Source: Bradysia coprophila (Eukaryota > Arthropoda > Insecta > Diptera > Sciaridae). From it: 64,000 nucleotides of DNA. Each line of letters opens with the position of its first letter. The stretch's first letter is position 1. Below are positions 23,729 through 35,008 of this stretch, piece by piece. A program made the position numbers and the translations under genes. The stretch lies in assembly GCF_014529535.1 (NCBI RefSeq), contig NW_023503409.1:9734390-9798389 (forward strand), in the 5' to 3' direction. A model generated the notes under the pieces. The model was not told the origin of the DNA. It saw nothing but the letters and a program-made list of their open reading frames with translations, and made no database searches.

Positions 23729-24871
23729 TATCACCAGTGAAAGGTGGACTGAGTATTCTAAAAATTCCTTTTAAAATAGAGAAACATTTCCACTCGTAAC
23801 TTACTAATATGAAATGAGCAAAACACTCGAAAAACGTACAAAAACACAAATCAACAACTGTTGGATCTCTTGCACGTATGTACAAAAGCGAATTGGTGGG
23901 AACAAATTGATGTGAACATTAATAAATCTTCGGTAAATCGGAACTAATATAAAATTCAAATAAATTTATCGCTCCACACCGTTACTATCATACATTATAA
24001 TACCAAAAAAAATAATATTAAAAATTCATTCATTCATTCATCTCAACAAGGTTCTCGTAAAAAAAGAAGAACTAACATCAATCGATTAGCCCGCTTCCTA
24101 ATTTACATTAGCAGCGAAAAATCAACTTCTGCTTCACATACATAGATTAATCCAAATATCATCAAGGTTGTGGCATCGTCTGTTTTACATAATCGTTAGA
24201 ATTATTTAAATTATGGGCGCACATGTTAACACAGTTCTGAATCGATCGATTAATAATTTGATTCCTTTCTATTTGTGGGATCGAACTGAGGTGGTATCTA
24301 TTCTATTTTAAAGACATTTAGAATCAATATTGTGGATCTGCAAATCGTTTCTTTTTTGCATATTCGATAAATTTAATGGATCTTCTTTTTTGAGATATTA
24401 AAACTCGTATCTTACCATCGCCTCAGAGTCTAGAGTATTTCAATTTAAAATGGATTGAAACAGGATCTTCGATGCGTCTTCTTAACTCCAGAGTGAGAAC
24501 AGTTTTCGTTCTCTAGAAACTAGTTTTTTTGTGTGGATCAGATATAAACGCAACAATGTGATGGTTTTCAGTGTAAAAAATTTATTTTATTGCGGTCTCT
24601 ATGCGAACGACGGTGATAAAAACAATTTTATTAACCTTTTGATCCGGGTTATATTCTCTCATGTAAATGTTAGATTTGTACGAAAAGTTTATTTAGTTTT
24701 TGTCTAAGAATCCGATCCCAATTCAAGTTGGTAAAAATGGTAAAAGGGAGAAAATTTTATTTTTACGTTTTACGTTACAATTTCAATTCATACATGGGTA
24801 ACATGTCAGCCTTTTTGGGCTTACAAATTTCCCTCAAACGGAGCCGTTACTAAGGTAGGAAGCATCAACTA
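23729..24871. other. Gene-free stretch
   Basis: AT-rich sequence with a short CATTCATTCATTCAT tract near 24027. No gene seen. Confidence 0.4.
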
Positions 24872-25096
24872 CAGTCAGAGGCAGTGAAATTTCAGCATGA
24901 ATTTGCATCAGCTGTTTTTCAGCACACACACAATCGAAGCTGTTTATCTTTTTTATACGATTGCTGCTTCACGCACACGTGTGGTATAGTAGTGGTAAAA
25001 CCGTATAAAGACTTATAAAAAGTTTTGATATTCTGGGTGGATCAGCTGAAAAACAGCAGAAGAAAATTCATACTGAAATTTCACTGCCTCCAACTG
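24872..25096. mobile_element. Small inverted-repeat element, family E, copy E1
   Basis: 225 bases with arms of about 50 bases: GAGGCAGTGAAATTTCAG and CAGCTGTTTTTCAGC on the left, with their complements on the right. Non-coding. Confidence 0.8.
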
Positions 25097-25125
25097 CATG
25101 TAAAAGAAAATCTATAAATTTTCTA

Positions 25126-25308
25126 CAGTCGACGTCATTGAAATTTATACACGAATTGGCTTCAGCTGCTTTTTACAGATAAAAGTGCTTTGCTTATACG
25201 TCTTTATACGAATGAATAAAACGAATGAAATAGTTTTGTTTGTATGACCGTATAAGCTCTGAAAACAGCTGAAGCACATTCATGTCTTAATTTCTCTGAC
25301 GTTTACTG
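25126..25308. mobile_element. Small inverted-repeat element, family E, diverged copy E2
   Basis: Left CAGTCGACGTCATTGAAATT then GCTTCAGCTG; the right end is the complement with several differences. It shares the CTTCAGCTG core and overall plan with E1, only 30 bases away. Confidence 0.7.
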
Positions 25309-25890
25309 TACTGCAACAGCCAAAGCTGTTTATAAGCGTGAGCTGTGATTATGAATAGTTGTTTTACAGAAGATGGAATTTACCTGAAACCTGACTTCAT
25401 AAATTTTGACGTGACAAGAAATCTGAAATATAGAAATTAGGTCGACCTATCAGGTCAGGTTTCAGGTCGACCTGATTTTTTTTTAAATTTGGTATGACAA
25501 TTTCAGGTAAATCTGAAACCAGACCTGACAGGCCTTAAAAACTCAGGTTCACGCCAGGTTTACTCATAAAAAATACCTGTCCTGACCAAGCATATTGTTA
25601 ACACTAATGTTTGACTGATACCTCGTGAAAATATTTGGATCAAGAGAAACAACAGACTCGATCATTATACTGATAATGTACGCTTACCGGTCTGTATGAC
25701 CTAACTCAACCTTTAAATTTTCTGAATGCCAATCAGATATTTATCACTGTTTACATAACGACAGCGAACAAAAATGAGTCACTTTGGTGCATTGACTATA
25801 ACTGTTACCTTAAGGTTTAAATATTTCGCCAAAACAACTGAACTTTTAAATAATTTAAGAATATATCCATCCAGCCGTTAATAGTAGATT
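25309..25890. other. Gene-free stretch with short AGGTCGACCT-type repeats
   Basis: Between about 25380 and 25580 words such as CTGAAACC, GGTCGACCT and CAGGTC recur in both orientations. This suggests a degraded inverted-repeat element. No gene. Confidence 0.4.
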
Positions 25891-25999
25891 ATTCACCTCT
25901 GTCCACATGTTTATTTAGACACTTGGGGAGTTATTGCATGAGCCGAAGGCGAATGGTATAACCCCAAGTGTCTAAATAAACATTTGGACAGAGGTGAAT
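25891..25999. repeat. Perfect-type hairpin, 38-base arms
   Basis: ATTCACCTCTGTCCACATGT...CACTTGGGG on the left is mirrored at 25962-25999 with only one or two mismatches. The loop contains GAGCCGAAGGCGAATGG. Confidence 0.85.
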
Positions 26000-26005
26000 A
26001 CGCTA

Positions 26006-26070
26006 TTTTATCTACCGACGGCGAAATAATAGCACTTTTTCACTGCTATTATTTCACCTAGGTAGATAAA
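26006..26070. repeat. Second hairpin adjacent to the first
   Basis: TTTTATCTACC and GAAATAATAGCA on the left mirror TGCTATTATTTC and GGTAGATAAAA on the right. It lies seven bases from the preceding hairpin. Confidence 0.8.
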
Positions 26071-26757
26071 AATGTTAATCGATGCAATAAAGTTCAGGGA
26101 ACATAAAATGTGTCAGATACTGTTCTGTCTTCTATAGCATATAAAAACGATCTACGATTATTCGATCATAAAACTCGTCTTTTCAGAAATTATATAACGA
26201 GACACACATTGCTCCCAGACCATTAAACCACTTGGGCTCAACATTCTGCGAGAAGTAACCACAAAAAAAAATCGAATTTCCACTTTTATTACCACACATT
26301 CCCAATTTAATCCATCGGTGTCATCTAATTAATTCTGTTGCAGATTTATGAAATAATTTTTTTTTGCCTGAAAACGTAATGAACGAGTTTATGGATCGTT
26401 CGCTTTTTATACAGAACTTACATCACCTTGATTCCGAAAAAAATTTATTTTATTTTTAAATCAATATTGAGTTAATACTATAGAATATACCAAACAAATC
26501 AAACAATTGTCAGCCCAGCGTCTTCAAGTGGAAAAGATCTTCTTATCTGAAATAAACAAAATGAAAAAAAAAAATCTTTTTCGCTGAGAAAATATTTTCT
26601 ATAAATTTGTAAACATCATATCCAATGCGGCAGTTTTACACAACAATTTGTCGAGATCGGTTCATTGATTTTTAAGCAGATCGAATCAATAAAGAGATAA
26701 AAAAACCACGAGATTTAAAGTAATAATTTCCAAAGACATCTCCACTCATATATCGTT

Positions 26758-29106
26758 ATGGACGTGATATTTAAAGTGAGTCAAATATTCGGTGCATGTT
26801 TAACACTCAAATTGAATTGAATGCAAAATATTTACCTATTTTCGCTTGTTTTTATTTTTCTGCAAACATGTGCTAAAGAGGAGTACTACACATAACAGGT
26901 GATTCATACAATAATGAGTGTGTCGAGCCAAAATATTTGAAGTTATAATTTTGTTGTTTTCGCTTTCTTTTCGCATTTATTGTAACATTCAACCAGTGAA
27001 TATGTAATCAAATTCGGTTTACAATTTTATTCAAATTGATTTTAAGTGAAGTGATTGATTTTGAAGTTTTGCTATTTCTACACAACATTTCATTCGTTTG
27101 ATATGTTGTTAGCTTTCGTCAATGCTATAACAATTAACTCATCATAGTTACTTGAGCCGCTGCTATAGTAACTTGCCTCGATAGTTGCTCATCACATGTG
27201 CTGTTATTTAATGTTCGCATCGTGACCCACATACCTACCGACCACTTTTCTTATTAAAATGGAAAATATTTCACTTGAAAATGGTGTAATTTTACTAATT
27301 TCAAAAGCTTTGAATGAGTCATTTGTTATGTTCACAATGATCGTAACTTTTCGGTCTAAACTTTTATATTGATTTTCAAGAGCCTGTCATTATCAACTAG
27401 ATATTTGCTATCGTCAACGATAACAATAAAAAGTGCTGAACTCTGGGCAGTGTTGTCTTATACGGCAGTAAAACAAAATGTTGAAACTAATGAAGTAAAA
27501 GATTTTGTAATCGATCGTATTTAAACAGAAGAAGGAAGACACAGATTTATTGTTTTTACCAAGTTATACTTGTTGTTCGTAGTATCAGTTGAAATTTCAA
27601 TATACTCGCTTCATAACAGAAGACTGTCGAAAACTCTGTCACATGCACTCCACGAACATCCTGTACAAAAAACCTTGCGTGTCACGAAAAAAATCCTTGG
27701 TAGATAATAGTCGTTTACGCTTTGTGTGATTTTTAATCTCATTATTGCGTCCAAACGTATAGTATCGTGGATTGCGAAAATTAAGGCAAACGATAGCTAT
27801 ACACCTCCGGCATCATATTAAAAAATAACGTCGGAAGTACTAGATACATCATCTACTAAATGGATATTTACTATGATATTTGTCTACGATTGTATTCTAT
27901 TCAACCAACGCCCTTCAAGCATGAGTGGTATTCTGAATAGAGTACTGAAACTTGACAGTGTGTCATATCACCGTAAAACACTGTAAAAAAAAACATTTCA
28001 TACAAAATAGTACTATATTTGGCAGCTGTTGGCTACGATCACTTTTGCTTGAAGGGCGTTGATTTAACTTATTTCTTTAGTAATCATTCAAGTAGATTTT
28101 CCTCTGAATGAATTCTCTTGAACACTAAGTAATTTACTGACAATGTTTTCGTTGGCACGGTTCTCATCAATGATAATTTCACTCCAAATACACGTTACGT
28201 ACATCTAATGAGTAATTATAACTTTAAATCGCATCGCGTAAATGTTCGTTTTGCGTGCGTAATCGATTGGTCAATTTTCTAACTCATGTCTAATTGGATG
28301 TTTTGCACTCACCATGTTTCATCAATCACTTAGGGACATATTGCAAAAATCTCCGGAGACTGACAACACATGTTGTGGTGTCTGAAACAACGAAATTCGT
28401 TCTTCTGTACTTTGACTGTTTCTTGAAACTTGTCCCACGTAAATTTCATTTCAAAGTGCTACGCAAATAGGAAATGTATGTATGATGCGACTACTCATTT
28501 GTTATTGACAACGATGATAAAAATATGCACGGACGTGGTCTGGCTGTAGTACATCAAGACATAGAAAGTGTATGTTGAAGTAATAGATTTTTGGAATTTA
28601 TAACAGCGATTCGCTTGCCTCTTCCAATAGATTAAGAAAAAAAAATAGAAATGAGATTATAGCTTACATACTGAACCGATATTCAATCAATTACAGTTCG
28701 AGCGAGCGTCAATCTTTCAAAACTTAATTTACAAAGAAATCTGCTTGCCTGCTCCACAGAATTAAATTTTTTCTTCTTATTTTTCCAGGTCATCCTTATA
28801 ACAATCACTATTGCATTTGTAAATGGCTACCGGTCCGAGGATGCTTACCTGAATATCCCCGCCGAACCAACGTTTACCGATCGTTCTGCACTGACCGACA
28901 AAAGAAATCTACAGTCCAGACAATATCATGACTTCATTCACAATCTGTACCGATTCGATAAAGAAAATCTACAAAAAGTCGACAATCTATTTGAAATTCA
29001 GAACAGTCCAACAGCTGCGCCGTATTATCAGCGACCCAAGCGAGCCATTTACTTTCGACCGCTATTCGTTTATCGGCAACAGACACTAGAGAAATACAGA
29101 ACCTGA
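26758..29106 (+). CDS. Secreted protein, RPLFVYR-family member B (2 exons, 111 aa)
   Basis: Exon 1 is 26758-26775 (MDVIFK), with donor AAA|GTGAGT, then a 2013-base intron and exon 2 at 28789-29106 after TTTTTCCAG. The join gives MDVIFKVILITITIAFVNG, a strong signal peptide with a phase-0 intron inside it. A short Asp/Asn-rich region follows, then PKRAIYFRPLFVYRQQ at the very C-terminus, after a KR site that suggests convertase cleavage. If cut there, it would release a peptide of about 20 residues ending EKYRT. It is convergent with member C, whose stop lies 266 bases away. The exon pairing across a 2-kb intron is inferred from phase and from the matching first exon of member E. Confidence 0.75.
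27906..28061. mobile_element. Small inverted-repeat element, family A, copy A5
   Basis: It begins CAACGCCCTTCAAGCATGAG and ends GCTTGAAGGGCGTTG, inside the intron of member B. The flanking 7-mers ATTCAAC (27899-27905) and ATTTAAC (28062-28068) match at six of seven places. Confidence 0.85.
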
Positions 29107-29293
29107 AGCGATGAGAAGAGATTGAATTGAAATATCATTAGACAATTAGCGGTGTTGTGTGAATGTTTTCCTTTTTTTGCTTATTGTTGTTATATTGGAC
29201 TTGTTTGTTGATACACATAGTTTTGAGTTGGATCGGTCAAGGTGGTAATTTTGTTACTTAATATTAAGATTTAGATTATTTTTTACCTTTTTT

Positions 29294-29299
29294 TTTATT
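29294..29299 (-). terminator. Polyadenylation signal of member C
   Basis: AATAAA on the minus strand, about 74 bases beyond the member C stop codon. Confidence 0.5.
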
Positions 29300-29372
29300 T
29301 ATATAAATACCATGAAGCACATTATTACTTTCGTACATAAAAAGAAACTTAATCCAACGTTGCATTGTCTTT

Positions 29373-30118
29373 TCATTGATATCTCGATTCATAGGTCCGA
29401 TCAATTTGTTGAGGATAGTGATGGTGGTGGTGGTGATGATGATGGTGATGGACATCTGTCGGTGCTGAATTGGTATTCGGATAGTTGGCTGAATGCTGAT
29501 CTGTGGGCTGATACTGTTCCTGCGATCCGTAGTTGGCGTTTTGTGCTTGATCCTCCCTTAAACGAATCTTTTTGATTTGTTCTTGACGGTAGACGAATAG
29601 TGGCCGGAAAGTGAGGACCCGTTTTTTACGGATCAATGCTGGGGAGCCTGCATTTGCACTAGCATCGATTAATTTATTGTTGGACAATGAAATTGGGTTT
29701 GCATTGTCGGAACGGATAGCGACCACACATAGGAGTAGAAGAAACGAAGCAATACAAGTCTGAAAATGTAGTGGAAAGATTAGGTTAGCTTAGGTTAACA
29801 TAGAAGTATGAGAGGTTTGCGTTGATGTCATTGAGACAAGGACGACAAAAATATTTTTTTTTGATATTTGAAAGACTAAACAACTCATTCACTCTACAGC
29901 GTATTTCTCTAAAAAAAATATTTTTGTAACGTTCCCGCATCTCTGACAAAAAATGCTGAACAAATGAAGAATTAGCGAAACTATACCAGAAGAGAACATG
30001 CAATGAAGAAGGTGAGAAGGTGATACGGGTATAAACAAAAGCAGCAAGGAGGCACTCGAAATATGTATTCCTATAATGTATCTTTGTTGCACTGCCGGTG
30101 TACCTCTAAGAAGTTCAT
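29373..30118 (-). CDS. Secreted His-tract protein, RPLFVYR-family member C (about 133 aa)
   Basis: Exon 2 is 29373-29759, after a TTTTCAG acceptor. It encodes TCIASFLLLLCVVAIRSDNA (signal hydrophobic core), then IRKKRVLTFRPLFVYRQEQ about 45 residues on, then a Gln/Asn-rich tail with an 11-His run. There is no ATG in exon 2. The best first exon I can find is 30104-30118 (MNFLE, donor GAG|GTACAC), which keeps phase 0 and a good signal peptide; this exon is tentative. The layout matches its neighbours. The His tract lies in CATCAC-type codons and may vary in length. Function unknown. Confidence 0.65.
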
Positions 30119-30753
30119 AGTTACGCAATGATAAATATCGAAACATCAACGTGTCATTTTAGATTTTGATTCACACATTTTTATTTGATTTTTAAGTGCG
30201 GAACAATAGTCACAAGTTAAATTATTATTTCTCAAAAAGTAGTCAAAAAAGAGTATTTCTTCACAGGAATTTAAAAGAGTTTTCGGCATAAATAGTTGTT
30301 GCATTGGCCCTTCACAGATGTGTGTCCTTCATTTGTTAAAGACAGCTGTCAATTCCAGTGCTAGTCAGCAAATTACACGTCGAAAAGTGAAAGATTAAAG
30401 ATTACTACTAACTACTAACGACTCAGTGTTCATCTACCCTTTTTACCAGGGATCTCGAAGAAGAATCCATTTAACCTTTCACAAACGGCTCTCACTTATC
30501 GGTAGTTCTACAATCAGATCTATTACTTCACTCGATCTAAGTGTTTTCAATAGAAAATTTACAATCTTTTACTTCATTTTGTTTAACATGCTTTTCGCTG
30601 TATATACAACCGCATTAGTCTTAGCTTATCCACTATTTCTGAGGTCAGGAAGAAGATTGAAAAAAATAAATTGAAAGAAGGTAGAGGAGGAAAGAATGAA
30701 ATCAAAATTCAATCAATTAACTACCTAGGAGGTGAACACTTTAACTTAACATT
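30119..30753. other. Gene-free stretch with a partial family D repeat
   Basis: About 30505-30640 resembles the interior of the family D element (ATCTATTACTTCACTCGATC, then AACATGCTTTTCGCTGTAT) but lacks its ends. The rest is AT-rich. Confidence 0.45.
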
Positions 30754-31320
30754 TTATTCGTAATAATAAACGGATGACGTCCACGAATCGTGATACTGGC
30801 TTGGATTTGGCGCTACCACATTTGATGATAAGTGATAGTAGTTGTCAGTGTGTTGATATGGATCACTGTAATACTGTTCGTTGACGGCGTTCCAATAGTT
30901 CGATTGTTGATCAGTGTTCTGTGGCTCGACATATGCATTACTTGGCTGACTGTATGTTTGATAATATCCGTTGGACGATGGGAACTGATTGTAATAGTTT
31001 TGAAGGTATTGCTGGTAATACTGTTGTTCATAGTTGGACTGGTATTGTTGCTGCTGCTGATGATGAAGTTCCTGTTCGGCCTTCCATTTATCTCTCATCT
31101 CTTGTTTCTCTTTTTGCTGTTGCTTGTAGACTAAAAGGGGTCGAAAGACAAGAATTCGCTTTTGCCTTTTTAGTGACTGGTTGTTGTTTAGCTCGCTATC
31201 AACAGTTGGCAATAGGGGTGGATCATCGGTTAATTGGTTGCTACTATTTATTACTACACAATCTACGGCTACTTTCGTTTGGAAATTGGTCCAATTTACT
31301 AACACAACTAAGTATAACAT
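30754..31320 (-). CDS. Secreted Gln/Tyr-rich protein, RPLFVYR-family member D (188 aa)
   Basis: The coding exon begins with ATG directly after a TTTCAG acceptor and runs to a stop at 30754. Translation starts MLYLVVLVNWTNFQTKVAV, a signal-like hydrophobic start. A mid-protein block KRQKRILVFRPLLVYKQQQ follows, then long Gln- and Tyr-rich sequence ending SSVYYYE. Either this ATG is the start with a non-coding first exon, or a short coding exon upstream was missed. Its relatives all have a 4-6 codon first exon, but none in phase was found. A TATA box lies at 31434-31442. Low-complexity Gln/Tyr composition suits an extracellular structural or adhesive role, but this is inference. Confidence 0.7.
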   Translation of the reverse strand: MLYLVVLVNWTNFQTKVAVDCVVINSSNQLTDDPPLLPTVDSELNNNQSLKRQKRILVFRPLLVYKQQQKEKQEMRDKWKAEQELHHQQQQQYQSNYEQQYYQQYLQNYYNQFPSSNGYYQTYSQPSNAYVEPQNTDQQSNYWNAVNEQYYSDPYQHTDNYYHLSSNVVAPNPSQYHDSWTSSVYYYE

Positions 31321-31433
31321 CTGAAATGGTAAGATTGATATCAAGAGATTTATTACGGATATGTCCCGTCAGATAGTAATCAACCATCACCACAATATCG
31401 ACATGCTATAATAGTAGAGGCAGCTAACGAACC

Positions 31434-31442
31434 TTTTATATA
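31434..31442 (-). promoter_or_regulatory. TATA box of member D
   Basis: Minus-strand GTATATAAAAGG, about 115 bases upstream of the member D ATG. It sits only 5 bases from the last base of member E's stop codon. Confidence 0.6.
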
Positions 31443-31446
31443 CATC

Positions 31447-32945
31447 TTAATATCGACCATAGGGATGGTAATGAAATACTCCATGACTTGTGTAATACGA
31501 GAAAGGATATGGGTATGGATATGAGTGATCTCTGTCTGAGTAAACAATTTCGTTTCCGTAGTGTTGCTGTTGCTGCTGCTGCTTTTTTCGTGCTTCATTT
31601 CTATACACAAACAATGGGCGAGACGATACAAATTTCATAGGCTTTCCATCAACCGCTTCGCCATCCGTCTGTCCCGGGATTGATTTGTACGTTTGATTTT
31701 TCTTACTAAACACTTCCACTTGCTCTGACAGAAATTTCGGATCCTTCTTTAGTCTGGTTTGTTGTTTGGTAGGGAGCGATTCGTGCAGATTCGGGAAAAT
31801 TATTTCAACTTGATCGGCAATTGAATGGCCGGAATGATTTTGATGATCGGTTAGGATGTTTATGTTAGAATTGATTGTTTTTCCTTCCAGGATTGTGAGG
31901 AAATATGATATTGAGATGAGGAATATTAGTATCTTGATCTGCAATAAAATGATAAATTTACATAAATAAGGGAGGGAGAAGGGATCACAGTGCTGCATGA
32001 TCTCTATATCGACCATAATAAAAACAACGTGGAAAGAGCTTGCTTCTTTATATTTGCAACGGATAAGTTTGAGCTCTCAAAATATGAAACTGGTCTAGAA
32101 GTTAGCCATTGAAGAACAGAGTAGGGACTAAGTAAGTAATTCAGGGCCGGACAGGCTACCCAAAAGCCCTTTATTGGTGTTCATATAAAAAATTAAGACG
32201 CCCTTCCTGCATCGCCCGAATGCCCATAGAGCCATTCTGGTCCTGAACTTACTTTGTTGAGAAAATGATATTCGCGCAAAAACATTTAGACAAAATAACA
32301 CGTTTTACGTCTTCCGATTGAAAATCTATGACCTCTGCCCGTTACGCAAGTACACCGATAAAACCAACACATTTTGAATACAGTTCTCGGTGTTTGCATG
32401 AATTTGTAAACATAAACAACTGAGAGTGAATGCGCATTAAATTTGATAATTTTTTGTGGGGCTCAATTCAAGATCTGGAAACCAATAAGATAGATCGCCA
32501 GACCGCTTTACGGTCACTTGATTTTGTTGGATATAAGTGGATTTTCGCATATAGTTCTAATTAGCAATAATGAAACGCTATTGAATGGGCATAAATGGAA
32601 ATTAATTAGAAAAAAATTAGCGGCCAGTCGTTTACATCGGCCAATCAAACAATTCACACCGTTCAAATATTTACACTCGTCTATTAATAAGTAGTAAACG
32701 TGCCGAGGAGAATGAGATTTTTGCAAGTAATTTAATGCAACGTGATGGTATGAGAATTGAAATATCGCCTGAGTATTTAAATGATGGAACGGAACCGCGA
32801 TTGTTGCAGGTGATGCTTTTATGTACAAAGTTCGACATGAAAAAGGATTCTGATTTCCTTAAAAAAAAACTCGTTGAAAATTGAAACTGTACACAAGAAC
32901 TAGCAAACTATATCGACCTTTACTCACTTTAAGTATCACAGACAT
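31447..32945 (-). CDS. Secreted protein, RPLFVYR-family member E (2 exons, 169 aa)
   Basis: Exon 1 is 32928-32945 (MSVILK, donor AAA|GTGAGT), then a 989-base intron and exon 2 at 31447-31938. The join gives MSVILKIKILIFLISISYFL, a signal peptide interrupted by a phase-0 intron. Exon 1 is nearly the same as member B's MDVIFK with an identical donor, which supports both pairings. The motif is MKFVSSRPLFVYRNEARKK, preceded by a Lys/Glu-rich part. After it come a Gln run and a Tyr/Pro-rich C-terminus (SYPYPYPFSYYTSHG...YGRY). The closest minus-strand AATAAA lies at 31349-31354, inside the leader of member D. Confidence 0.75.
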
Positions 32946-33032
32946 GGTTTCGTTTCACTTATTTCGGTAATTAATATTCAAAAAGTTTCAACGATAATTC
33001 GTTTAAATCACAATTCTGACCAAGTTCTTTTC

Positions 33033-33042
33033 GTTATACCCG
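33033..33042 (-). promoter_or_regulatory. Possible TATA box of member E
   Basis: Minus-strand GGGTATAACG, about 90 bases upstream of the exon 1 ATG. It is similar to GGGTATAAAT before member A. Confidence 0.4.
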
Positions 33043-33657
33043 GGTGCCACTTTTAATTTTGTACGACTTAATTTCAAGCTCAGAAGAAAAGGTTTCGCAA
33101 ACAAATGATCTTGGCGACGATTCGTACTGTACTGCGAAAATCTGGTCAAGCAAACAGATTTATAGTAATTCGGAATTTAACACAATTTTCGCGCTGATTA
33201 AAAGAAACGAAGATGATTCTTTCGAATTTTTGATGGCATTTTTACTCAATAGGGTGATTCATTTAATTTCTTTCGTCTGAGTGCTAATTGTCGACGGTAA
33301 TGTTAGTTAGCAATCAATTGCAAAATACAATACCACTCATTGAAATGAATCGAAATCTGCATTGTTTTTCGGATGCATTTGGCCAGTAATTATCGGAGGG
33401 TCAATAGTATATGGCAGCAAATTCTCGGAATTGTAATAATTATGGAAATGTTTGGATGGTCGTCATAAAGTCATCAGATTTTGTTAATTTAAATTTTAGT
33501 TAACTCCTTATCATATCCTGGTAATACCGTTTTATGATGGTTGGAGTTGTTTTTCTACATTAGGGATATGGAACCCAACGTATCATAGGACACAGAATAG
33601 CTATTTTCTCCACGCTTATGCATCATTTTTCTGTGAACTTTTCCTGAAGTTCATTGT
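33043..33657. other. Gene-free stretch
   Basis: Upstream DNA of member E. A 78-codon plus frame at its left end overlaps the presumed promoter and has no support. Confidence 0.4.
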
Positions 33658-34305
33658 TCCCTTGACTGAAAGTCAGGGTCATACAGTTGAAAATCACACC
33701 AAAATGTTCAATAATGATTAAAAATGCATAAATGACCAAAAAACTTAAATTTTTGAAAATGTTCCTTGGGTTAAGCTCGTTTATCTCCTGCAAGCTGATA
33801 TTTAATACATTACGCGTTTCTGCATATAAACACAAACACATACATAACCACAGCCTATACGATTGGATAATTCACACATAACCCACCTAGGGTAAATTTA
33901 CTTTCCATCTACATATTTGAAAAAAAAAAAACGCCGAACGGCAGAAGCGAACACGGGACCAGCAGCATATCAACCAAACATGGTGACCACTACGCCAACA
34001 CATCACATAACGAGATGCAATTGGTGTCGAATCACTTCTTATGTACAATTGTATATACACTCGCTGGCGCTCGTTATATACAATTGTACATACGAAGTTA
34101 TTCTCGAAATATACACCAAGGTAGAAAAAAAAATCTTAATTTCTCTGAAAGTAAAAAATATCATTTTGAGAAGTGAGAGCGGAGCGAGGGCTGCAATTGT
34201 AAGCACGACCATTTTATGTTTGATATTTTTGTAACTCTTTCAAAAATGTTTTGAGAAAATCAGTCAGTCAAGGGATCTGACCCACACAAAAGGTGGCACC
34301 AAGTT
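33658..34305. mobile_element. Non-autonomous DNA element T2, relative of T1
   Basis: Left TCCCTTGACTGAAAGTCAGG, right TCAGTCAAGGGATCTGACCC then AAAAGGTGGCACC, as in T1. It contains one GAGAGCGGAGCGAGGGC block at about 34175 and a TGTACAATTGTATA hairpin at about 34040-34095. No transposase. Confidence 0.65.
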
Positions 34306-35004
34306 AGCTGAAAAGAAGAATGTACAACGAACGTTATACACAACATTGTTAATTTCAATGAAATTTGGAACGTAAGCGATTAGCGTTCCATACGTCGTGG
34401 CCTATGACTTAGTTATCTTCTGAAATTTTTCCCCTATCACCAATGTGAACATAACATTTTTGTAGTAGCTTGTAATAGGTAATGCTAGGTATTCGCAGAA
34501 ATGTGCAACTTATGGGCCTTACGTAAAACAAAAACTGTTTCTTGAACCACCCAAAACAAATATTTTGATGCTTATTCTCACTAAAAATGATTTGCTGTGC
34601 GAACATCGCATATAGAATGTTAAATGTAAACGATTATATTGCAACTAAGATCGCATTTCTGTTGATTTTATGCATTTCAGCACTTGATTGAGTAACTTTT
34701 CAATTATTCACTCGGATTCTATATGTTGTCATGTTTAACGTCTAGTGTGGAAAATTTCCCAGATTCAAGTTCAATTTCGATGTTATTTCTAAACATAGGT
34801 CAACGTCTCCCAACAATGTCATTCACAAAAAAAAATTGATTAATTTGGCTGAATTTTTAATCTGATTTGTTTTCTCGTGTGTTTGCAAATATGCAAATTG
34901 TATTTCCGCAAAAAAAGTGGTTCGCGTGAATCGATTGAATTATTTGCATTCGGATGTCAAATTTTTTTTAGTTATATGTAAAAAACGTACTTGCATCGTA
35001 TCGC
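34306..35004. other. Gene-free stretch
   Basis: AT-rich, no supported feature. Confidence 0.4.
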
Positions 35005-35008
35005 TTAA

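Noticed and set aside
29312-29575. Plus frame rich in Asp/Gly (DGGGGDDDG)
   Set aside because: It is the antisense of the His tract of family member C.
29889-29939. Alternative first exon for family member C (donor AGA|GTGAAT)
   Set aside because: It keeps phase but gives a long charged start; the 5-codon exon at 30104-30118 matches the family plan better, though it stays tentative.
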